A DNA stretch of 5,721 nt from Candidatus Rokuibacteriota bacterium. Lineage in GTDB: Bacteria > JAUVQV01. The notes below the pieces were generated by a model that saw only the letters and a list, made by a program, of their open reading frames with translations, ran no database searches and was not told the origin of the DNA. A program made the translations under genes and the position numbers. The first letter of the stretch is position 1; each line of letters begins with the position of its first letter. The stretch is taken from assembly GCA_030609125.1 (NCBI GenBank), contig JAUWCW010000147.1, positions 1-5,721 of the forward strand. The letters run 5' to 3'. Below, one piece after another: positions 1-4,475 of this stretch.

Positions 1-831
1 GTCGGGGGGCATGTCAGCCTCACCGGCGGGAACCCGCTGCTTCACCCGGACTTCTTCGAGCTCTACCGGGCGGTTTCGGAAAGGGGCTTCACCGTGTCGA
101 TCCTCGGCAATCCCGCGCCGCGGGAGCAGATCGAGGAGATCGTCTCCATCGAGAGGCCCTATCTTTACCAGGTGAGCCTTGAGGGACTGGAGGGGCACAA
201 CGACGCCATCCGCGGCAAGGGCCACTTTCGCAGCGTCATGGACTTTCTTGCCCTGCTCAAAGAGATGGAGGTCTCCTCCATGGTCATGCTCACCCTGACC
301 GAGGGCAATATCGACCAGGTGCTTCCCTTGGCGGAGCTCCTGGAGGGCCTGGCGGACGACTTCACCTTCAACAGGCTCTCCATGGTCGGAGAGGGGGCAG
401 GCCTGCGCATCGCTTCACCGGAGCGGTACGAGGCCTTTCTCGAGGAGTACACCGCCCGGGCGGAAAGGAGCTCCCTCATCGGGTTGAAGGACAACCTGAT
501 CAACATCCTGCGCCTGCGCAGGGGCGAGAAGCCCTTCGGGGGATGCACCGGATTCGGGTGCGGCGCGGCCTTCAACTTCATCAGCGTCCTCGCCGAGGGA
601 GAGGCCCACGCCTGCCGCAAGTTCCCCTCGCCCATCGGCAACGTGCTGACAGACGGAATCGAAGGGGTCTACGAGTCGGAGGCGGCCCGTCGCTACCGCG
701 CCGGCTGCGAGGCCTGCAGGGAATGCGAAATACGGCCGGTCTGCGGCGGGTGCCTCGCCGTCGCCTACGGCTGCGGCCTCGATCCCCTCAGGGAGCGGGA
801 CCCCCAGTGCTTCATGGGCGGCACTGACTGA
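1..831 (+). CDS. Radical SAM/SPASM peptide-maturase-like protein, SbtM/ACGX type (5' end outside window)
   Basis: The frame is open from base 1, so 276 C-terminal residues are seen and the start and CxxxCxxC cluster motif lie upstream of the window. Near the beginning is LTGGNPLLHPDF (residues 7-18), the strand-2 'GGxP' SAM-binding motif of radical SAM enzymes, followed by QVSLEGLEGHNDAIRGKG (57-74), typical of the MoaA/PqqE/SPASM branch. The C-terminal third holds ten cysteines (182, 187, 205, 236, 239, 242, 248, 251, 258, 270). The spacing CxxCxxCx5CxxC at 236-251 fits a SPASM domain carrying auxiliary 4Fe-4S clusters. Proteins of this group modify ribosomally made peptides. From memory, the GCTGFGCGAAFNF and HACRKFPSPIGN stretches resemble selenobiotic (SbtM) or ACGX-system maturases; the subfamily is less certain than the family. 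It converges on a selenoprotein gene 24 bases away. No precursor peptide is visible. Confidence 0.85.
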   Translation, partial: VGGHVSLTGGNPLLHPDFFELYRAVSERGFTVSILGNPAPREQIEEIVSIERPYLYQVSLEGLEGHNDAIRGKGHFRSVMDFLALLKEMEVSSMVMLTLTEGNIDQVLPLAELLEGLADDFTFNRLSMVGEGAGLRIASPERYEAFLEEYTARAERSSLIGLKDNLINILRLRRGEKPFGGCTGFGCGAAFNFISVLAEGEAHACRKFPSPIGNVLTDGIEGVYESEAARRYRAGCEACRECEIRPVCGGCLAVAYGCGLDPLRERDPQCFMGGTD

Positions 832-855
832 AGTCAGCCGCTTCCGTCGCGGAGG

Positions 856-1656
856 TCAGACATCCTCGTACTTCTCGCGCCTCCAGCGGAAGGGGAGATC
901 GACGATCTCCCCCGGCTCGGTGATGTCATAGAGGGCCTCGAAGGCCTTCCGGATAACCGCTCTCTGCTGCGCCACGTTGGAGGGCTCCCCCAGCGGGTGG
1001 CCGAAGGGCCAGCGGAGGTGAACGGTCCTGGGCGGCTTGACCTTCTCCGAGTAGCTCCGGACGATGGAAACGCCGATGGTCGGCACCCCCCGCCTCTCGA
1101 TCTCACGCTGGACCAGTCCGACCGACTGGTTGCAGATCGCTCAGCCGGGGGTGAGCAGGACGATGTCGACGCCGTCCTTCACGAGCGCCTCGGCGACGCG
1201 CGGGCCCGTGTCCTCGATGAGGGTGGAAATGTAGGGGCCGTCGATGTGTCCCATGAAACTGTAGTGCCGCTCCGAGAGGCCGCCTATGGCTCCCTCGGCG
1301 ACCATCTCGCGGAGACGGTCCAGGGGAAAGACGATGTTGATGTCGCGGTCCGCGTCGGAGTGGTCATAGTAGTCGTGAGTGATCATAAGGGTGGACGGGG
1401 GCCGGGAGGCGTCGATCACGCGGAAGGAGGGGTCGCCGTTGGGGTCCTTCATATCGAAGGGCTTCTGGTCCCGGTGGTGGACCCCGGCGGTTGTGACGAC
1501 GGCGACGGTGGCCTCCCGCAGGGGCTTTTCAACAGGCGTCCACGGAACGTCCTCCGACTCCCAGGGGTGGTAGGAGTCGACGAGCCGCCTGCCGAGGGAG
1601 GGAAAGGCGGCGATGACCTTGGCAATGGCCCGGTTCTTCAGTCTCATGAACGACAC
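856..1656 (-). CDS. GrdB-like selenoprotein (glycine/sarcosine/betaine reductase selenoprotein B family), UGA read as Sec172
   Basis: Reading through the in-frame UGA at 1143-1141 gives 266 residues with Sec172 in the motif LLTPG-U-AIC, a U-x-x-C redox pair with Cys175. Both sides are coherent parts of one family. Upstream are VAVVTTAGVH (51-60), THDYYDHSDADRDINIVFPL (93-112) and GGLSERHYSFMGHI (125-138). Downstream are NQSVGLVQREIERRGVPTIG and WPFGHPLGEP. Canonical GrdB (about 430 residues, UxxCxxC) is a glycine or betaine reductase subunit; this is one of the shorter family members, whose substrate is not known to me. The start taken is GTG at 1656, four bases after AAAGGAG; ATG at 1647 is an alternative with a long 13-base spacing. 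It is last in a four-gene minus-strand series, 22 bases after the FixH/YtkA-like gene. The true stop is also UGA, at 858-856, without a comparable hairpin noticed and without family sequence beyond it. Standard annotation would give two truncated genes. Confidence 0.9.
1112..1130 (-). promoter_or_regulatory. Bacterial SECIS hairpin for Sec insertion
   Basis: On the minus strand, ten bases after the UGA (1143-1141), ACCAGTC (1130-1124) pairs perfectly with GACTGGT (1118-1112) around the five-base loop GGTCG (1123-1119). The loop begins 17 bases after the UGA. Known bacterial SECIS elements lie immediately 3' of the UGA inside the coding region and carry G and U in the apical loop for SelB binding; the E. 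coli fdhF loop contains GGUC. Geometry and loop therefore both match. The hairpin is embedded in codons for conserved residues of the protein. SelB itself is not encoded in the window. Confidence 0.85.
1141..1143 (-). other. Selenocysteine codon (UGA)
   Basis: This in-frame TGA is codon 172 of the GrdB-like gene. The family has Sec or Cys at this place, at the head of a UxxC redox motif, and a SECIS-like hairpin follows at once. Confidence 0.88.
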
Positions 1657-1660
1657 GGCA

Positions 1661-1667
1661 CTCCTTT
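1661..1667 (-). promoter_or_regulatory. Ribosome binding site of the selenoprotein gene
   Basis: AAAGGAG on the minus strand lies in the 22-base gap after the upstream gene. It is 4 bases from the GTG at 1656 and 13 from the ATG at 1647. The distance favours GTG, though it is slightly short, so the start is not settled. Confidence 0.6.
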
Positions 1668-1678
1668 CCCGAAAAAAC

Positions 1679-2503
1679 CTACTTCAGCCGGAGATTGAAG
1701 GTCACGCTGTCCTCGCGGCCGCCGCTCTTGACGAGAAAGTTCACCACCCACCATCCGGGCATGCTGAATTTCATCCCCTCCACGAGATAGACTCCCGGGG
1801 CGGTCTCATCGGTGACCTCCGGTTCCGTCGGCAGGCCGTGTCCGTGCTCGGGCATATCGCCGCTGACCATGACCATGGCGCCGGTCACCGGCTCGCCGGA
1901 GGGTGTGGTGACGGTCAGGTTCCAGGTGTGGATCCTGTTCATGGGGGGTGACGGAGGGTCACTGGTGTAGCTGACGGAGAACATCTTCTTCTCCGAAAGC
2001 CTCGCGGTCGCGAGATCGAGGTCCGCGGGGGCCTTCACCTTCTCGTGCTTCATCCCCGACATCCCTTTGCCGCCCACGTCGGGAAAGTCGAAGACCGCCC
2101 CGTCCTTGACGCCGTCCTTTTCCACTTCCACGAGAATCTCCCAGTGCCCCCCCATGCTGATCATGAGATTTTCGACGTGGTAGCGGGAGCCGAAGAAGCC
2201 CTCCTCCTCCTTCACCACCGGCACTTCGGGAACTCCGTGGCCCATGCCCGGCATCCAGGGGGTGAGAGTGATGGAGGCGCCCTTCACGTCCTTGTCGTTC
2301 TTATCGTGGATGACGATCTCCGCCTTGTTCTCACCCTCTTTCAGGGCGTCTCCCTCGAGCTCCATCTCTATACTGAAGAGCTTGTCGGCGGTGATCATGA
2401 AGAAGCTTCCCGATTTATGCTTGGTTTGGCCGCCGCCGTGACCTTCGCCGGCGACGGCGGTGCAGGGAGCGAGAAGAAGCAGCAAAGCCATGAATACTCT
2501 CAT
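1679..2503 (-). CDS. Exported protein with two tandem FixH/YtkA-like domains
   Basis: The 274-residue product begins with a signal peptide (Met1-Arg2, a hydrophobic run to about Ala18, AVAG cleavage region). A His/Gly-rich stretch follows (20-30). Two similar immunoglobulin-like beta domains come next. The first, about 33-142, contains WMPGMGHGVP (83-92) and MISMGGHWEI (114-123). The second, about 165-274, contains DMPEHGHGLP (216-225) and KFSMPGWWVV (245-254). MP-x2-GHG-P followed by a (S)MxGxW strand is what I associate with YtkA-like/FixH proteins, which act in the envelope, some near cytochrome oxidase assembly or copper handling. Met and His in both motifs would suit copper binding, but this is inference. 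The Cys14 context (LAPC) is not a canonical lipobox because Pro replaces Gly/Ala/Ser. The gene lies 24 bases after the cysteine-cluster gene and 22 before the selenoprotein. Confidence 0.85.
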   Translation of the reverse strand: MRVFMALLLLLAPCTAVAGEGHGGGQTKHKSGSFFMITADKLFSIEMELEGDALKEGENKAEIVIHDKNDKDVKGASITLTPWMPGMGHGVPEVPVVKEEEGFFGSRYHVENLMISMGGHWEILVEVEKDGVKDGAVFDFPDVGGKGMSGMKHEKVKAPADLDLATARLSEKKMFSVSYTSDPPSPPMNRIHTWNLTVTTPSGEPVTGAMVMVSGDMPEHGHGLPTEPEVTDETAPGVYLVEGMKFSMPGWWVVNFLVKSGGREDSVTFNLRLK

Positions 2504-2507
2504 GAGA

Positions 2508-2515
2508 CCCTCCTC
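2508..2515 (-). promoter_or_regulatory. Strong ribosome binding site of the FixH/YtkA-like gene
   Basis: GAGGAGGG on the minus strand has its GGAGG core five bases before the ATG at 2503. It is the best Shine-Dalgarno sequence in the window and fixes the start of this gene, even though the frame is open back to the preceding gene's stop. Confidence 0.75.
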
Positions 2516-2527
2516 TTCCGTCGGCCG

Positions 2528-2968
2528 TCAGGCCGTCCGGTATTTGCGGCGCCGCCTCTTGAGGTCGGTGCCGATTACGCGGTAGTTGAGCTTGAAAAAG
2601 TCGTCCAGCTCCTGGACGGAGTCGAACTCGGCGATGTTCTTCACGTCGATGTCCGCGCGCTCACACGCCGTGGGCTTGTAGTTGCGGCAGACCATGGGCC
2701 GCCCCTCGTAGGAGCGGCACTTCCCGTGCCTGTCCAGTTCCCGGCAGGGGACCTCGATGTGAACGTACCAGTCTTCCTCCTTGTCGATGTAGACGCTCAC
2801 CTTCCGGTGGTAGATGTACCACTTCACGGCGTCGTACTCGTCCAGGTCCGTCGGTTCGTCGATGTAGACGGCGAAGTACTGGCAGCACTCCGACGCACAG
2901 CCGTAGCACGGACTGGAGCTCTTGAGGCCCTTGGCGGACTTCCTGTTTTTCGAAGCCTTTTGCGTCAT
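2528..2968 (-). CDS. YkgJ-family cysteine-cluster protein (CxxCxxCC, zinc/iron-chelating type)
   Basis: The 146-residue soluble protein has a Lys-rich N-terminus and then CYGCASECC (Cys21, 24, 28, 29), the signature of the UPF0153/YkgJ family. More cysteines follow in the expected places: EVPCREL (75), GKC (84), PMVCRNYKPTAC (94, 102). Members are annotated as putative zinc- or iron-cluster binding proteins; no firm reaction is known to me. The C-terminus is strongly basic (KRRRRKYR). The ATG at 2968 is the only plausible start, but the nearest purine-rich stretch (AAAGGA) is about 15 bases upstream, so initiation looks weak or coupled to the mgtC-like gene, which ends 43 bases before it. The stop is UGA. 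Confidence 0.88.
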   Translation of the reverse strand: MTQKASKNRKSAKGLKSSSPCYGCASECCQYFAVYIDEPTDLDEYDAVKWYIYHRKVSVYIDKEEDWYVHIEVPCRELDRHGKCRSYEGRPMVCRNYKPTACERADIDVKNIAEFDSVQELDDFFKLNYRVIGTDLKRRRRKYRTA

Positions 2969-3011
2969 GGCGGTGTCGAGGTTTCCTTTCGTTGGATTCA
3001 GAGTGCCGTGA

Positions 3012-3686
3012 TCAGGTGCGGAGGGAGTATCTTAGCACGAAGGGCAGGGAGGCCACCTCTTTCAGGAGCGGGCCCAGCAGGCCCCTGTCCCTCAGGCTGA
3101 TGGTGAAGACATAGGAGCTCTCCCGCTTCTCCCGGTTGAACTCGTAGGCCACGTTCTTGACGGTCGTTCCGTGGCCGCCCATCACCTTCCGAAGCGCCGC
3201 CTCGTTGGCGTCCGCGGTTTCCGTGACGACCGTGAAGGAGCGGTAGAGGCGCGAGGGCATGAGCCGCTCCAGCTTCTCGAGCAGCCAGAGGGCGAGAAGG
3301 GTGATGACGAACGTCAGTCCCGCCGCCAGGTAAAGGCCGCCGCCCAGGGCGAGGCCGATGGCGGAAACGACCCAGAGGCAGGCGGCTGTGGTGAGGCCGT
3401 GCACGCTTACTCCAGCCCTGACGATGACGCCCGCCCCCAGAAAACCGATGCCCGTGATGGCGCCGGCGGCGATGCGTCCCGGGTCCACGCGCACGTAGGA
3501 GGAGTCAAAGGGCTGCCGGAAGTGGAAGTACTCGGAGATGAGCATGACCAGCACCGACGCCGTGCAGACGAGCAGGTGGGTCCTGAAGCCGGCGGGCCGG
3601 CCGTGTTGCTGCCTCTCAAAGCCGATAATGCCGCCCAGGAGGGCTCCGAGAAGAAGGCGCAGCACTATTTCGCTGTCGGGAATCAT
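3012..3686 (-). CDS. MgtC/SapB-family inner-membrane protein
   Basis: The 224 residues begin with a membrane segment (about 7-22) and the family signature GFERQQHGRPAGFRTHLLV (22-40). Further membrane segments lie near 37-52, 70-90, 100-117 and 118-136, with the second signature GIGFLGAGVIVRAGVSVHGL (79-98) and LTTAACLW. Residues from about 147 form a soluble C-terminal domain of the ACT-like kind found in longer MgtC proteins. Salmonella MgtC serves survival at low magnesium and within phagosomes by inhibiting ATP synthase; most environmental homologues have no proven role, so a magnesium or acid-stress link is only by family. The ATG at 3686 fits the normal N-terminus. It has no Shine-Dalgarno sequence and lies seven bases after a perfect extended -10 box, so the message may be leaderless. 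It heads the four-gene series. Confidence 0.92.
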   Translation of the reverse strand: MIPDSEIVLRLLLGALLGGIIGFERQQHGRPAGFRTHLLVCTASVLVMLISEYFHFRQPFDSSYVRVDPGRIAAGAITGIGFLGAGVIVRAGVSVHGLTTAACLWVVSAIGLALGGGLYLAAGLTFVITLLALWLLEKLERLMPSRLYRSFTVVTETADANEAALRKVMGGHGTTVKNVAYEFNREKRESSYVFTISLRDRGLLGPLLKEVASLPFVLRYSLRT

Positions 3687-3693
3687 CGCGTCG

Positions 3694-3702
3694 ATTATAC
3701 CA
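3694..3702 (-). promoter_or_regulatory. Extended -10 promoter of the mgtC-like gene
   Basis: The minus strand reads TGGTATAAT, a perfect sigma-70 extended -10 (TG-N-TATAAT), rare by chance in DNA this rich in G and C. No good -35 is seen 16-18 bases upstream, which extended -10 promoters can do without. Transcription would start at or within a base or two of the ATG at 3686, leaving almost no leader. Confidence 0.65.
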
Positions 3703-3717
3703 GACCCCTGCCAACTT

Positions 3718-3758
3718 CCTCTCCCCTCCGAGAGAGAGGCCGGGTGAAGGGGAACCCG
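3718..3758. repeat. GC-rich inverted-repeat element, copy 1 (intergenic)
   Basis: It begins CCTCTCCCC and ends GGCCGGGTGAAGGGGAACCCG. It matches copy 2 (3781-3822) at both ends, and the last 25 bases agree at 22 positions. The first inverted pair has decayed here, while the second (CGGGT with ACCCG) is better kept than in copy 2. The element lies between the unknown exported-protein gene and the mgtC-like gene. It resembles the dispersed 'ccctctccc...gggagag' palindromes common in GC-rich bacterial genomes; no mobility gene is present. Confidence 0.75.
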
Positions 3759-3760
3759 TG

Positions 3761-4369
3761 TTATCTCGGCCCGAGTGTCTCCTCTCCCCCCGTGGGGGAG
3801 AGGCCGGGTAAGGGGGAGCCCGCCTGCTCCGCGATGACGATCGGCATCTGCACTTTCAGTCTCCGGTCGGAGAAAGAGTCCCTGATGAGCGTCTCAAAAG
3901 TGTAGTTTCCCGCGGGCAGCCCCTCGGTGTCGTAGGTGAAGGAGACCATGAACTCCATGACGGGTCGGCGGGACTCCATCTCCAGGCGGTCGAAGTCGCG
4001 CTGTCCCCCGAGGATCTTTCCCGACTCATCGAGGAGGGTGAAGTCCAGTGCAAGGCTTATGGAGTAGACGCCGTCGGCCTTCCGGATCGTGTGTCCCACG
4101 GGTTCGGCGTAGATGTGGACCGGTTCTCCCGGGCGGTAGCGATTGTCTCCCCTCGGCGCGTAGACGCCGAAGGAGGTGGGTTCCTCTTCGACGAGCAGGG
4201 CCCGCCGGAGGGCCATCGTCTCCATCCGCCGCCAGATTTCCAGCTCGGCGGCCTTGTGCTCCTCGTAGGTCTCGAGGCCGGGGCCCCCTCCCTCCTCCTC
4301 CGCCGACCCGGCAGCGGCGGGAAGGAACGTGGCCAGCCCGAACAGGGCGAGAAGAGCGATTCGTTTCAT
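3761..4369 (-). CDS. Exported protein of unknown function with repeat-derived C-terminal tail
   Basis: I do not recognise a family. The 202-residue product starts with a clear signal peptide (MKRIALLALFGLATFLPAAAG, cleavage near 20-23) and has no lipobox cysteine. A short charged helix (33-60, EEHKAAELEIWRRMETM) follows. The folded part looks all-beta, with YRPGEPVHIYAEPVG (78-92), YSISLALDFTLLDESGKIL (102-120), FMVSFTYDTEGLPAGNYTF (140-158) and a closing strand LKVQMPIVIA (171-180). This resembles periplasmic beta-sandwich proteins with a 'xPxGxYxF' edge strand. The frame is open further upstream, but ATG at 4369 is chosen for the signal peptide and for GAGGA nine bases before it. The last 20 residues (from Ala183) are Pro/Gly-rich and largely encoded by repeat copy 2, so the native end was probably near Ala180. 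It is divergent from the glycosyltransferase gene. Confidence 0.78.
   Translation of the reverse strand: MKRIALLALFGLATFLPAAAGSAEEEGGGPGLETYEEHKAAELEIWRRMETMALRRALLVEEEPTSFGVYAPRGDNRYRPGEPVHIYAEPVGHTIRKADGVYSISLALDFTLLDESGKILGGQRDFDRLEMESRRPVMEFMVSFTYDTEGLPAGNYTFETLIRDSFSDRRLKVQMPIVIAEQAGSPLPGLSPTGGEETLGPR
3781..3822. repeat. GC-rich inverted-repeat element, copy 2 (overlaps a gene's 3' end)
   Basis: CCTCTCCCCC (3781-3790) and GGGGGAGAGG (3794-3803) form a perfect 10-bp stem around CGT. The shared tail GGCCGGGTAAGGGGGAGCCCG follows, with a 4-bp CGGG/CCCG pair. No T-run follows on either strand, so a simple terminator is unlikely. It lies inside the last codons of the exported-protein gene on the minus strand. 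Confidence 0.8.
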
Positions 4370-4378
4370 GGTCTGTCT

Positions 4379-4383
4379 TCCTC
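4379..4383 (-). promoter_or_regulatory. Ribosome binding site of the unknown exported-protein gene
   Basis: GAGGA on the minus strand lies nine bases before the ATG at 4369. It supports that start over the longer frame opening at 4477, which has no comparable site and would bury the signal peptide. Confidence 0.6.
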
Positions 4384-4412
4384 TTTTCCCTACCTTAACG
4401 CCCTCCCTGCCG

Positions 4413-4445
4413 CCGTCAAGCCGGGCGCTCCCGCCGCCTTGACGG
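4413..4445. promoter_or_regulatory. Inverted repeat with back-to-back TTGACG boxes (divergent promoter/operator candidate)
   Basis: CCGTCAAG (4413-4420) and CTTGACGG (4438-4445) are perfect 8-base inverted repeats 17 bases apart, in the 106-base region between the divergent starts 4369 and 4476. Each arm contains TTGACG, close to the -35 consensus TTGACA, pointing toward its own gene. On the plus strand the best -10 with a 17-base spacer is CATTGT (4462-4467). On the minus strand TAAGGT (4397-4392) stands at a 16-base spacer. Both -10 boxes are weak, so the promoter reading is tentative; a dimeric regulator site is an alternative. Confidence 0.4.
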
Positions 4446-4475
4446 AATAACCGGCCTGGGGCATTGTTCGGGCCC

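Noticed and set aside
824-837. CTGACT-GA-AGTCAG palindrome across the stop codon of the radical SAM gene as a terminator.
   Set aside because: The stem is 6 bp with a two-base loop and no T-run follows on either strand. It may be chance.
856-858. The final UGA of the GrdB-like gene as another selenocysteine codon.
   Set aside because: The frame beyond it runs into the antisense of the radical SAM gene and shows no family sequence, and I saw no SECIS-like hairpin after it.
1141-1143. The internal TGA as a nonsense mutation, making the GrdB-like gene a pseudogene.
   Set aside because: The frame is otherwise intact on both sides, the TGA is at the known Sec position of the family, and the SECIS-like hairpin has the right distance and loop.
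2504-2530. The UGA ending the YkgJ-like gene is in frame with the following FixH/YtkA-like gene, eight codons upstream of its ATG, so a second Sec read-through could be imagined.
   Set aside because: The next protein starts with its own strong Shine-Dalgarno sequence and a signal peptide, the YkgJ family ends about here, and no SECIS-like hairpin with a GU loop was seen right after the UGA. The shared frame is chance.
2045-3100. Long plus-strand open frame of 351 codons over the minus-strand genes.
   Set aside because: It is the antisense of two well-supported genes (FixH/YtkA-like and YkgJ-like); its His/Val-rich product has no domain-like pattern and no ribosome binding site. It is a by-product of high GC content.
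3781-3803. The perfect 10-bp hairpin as a rho-independent terminator for the exported-protein gene.
   Set aside because: It lies before the stop codon, no T-run follows on the minus strand, and a related copy shows it belongs to a repeat element.
3718-3822. The two repeat copies as a short CRISPR array.
   Set aside because: Only two imperfect copies, each internally palindromic, with a 22-base gap that includes a coding end; no cas genes nearby.
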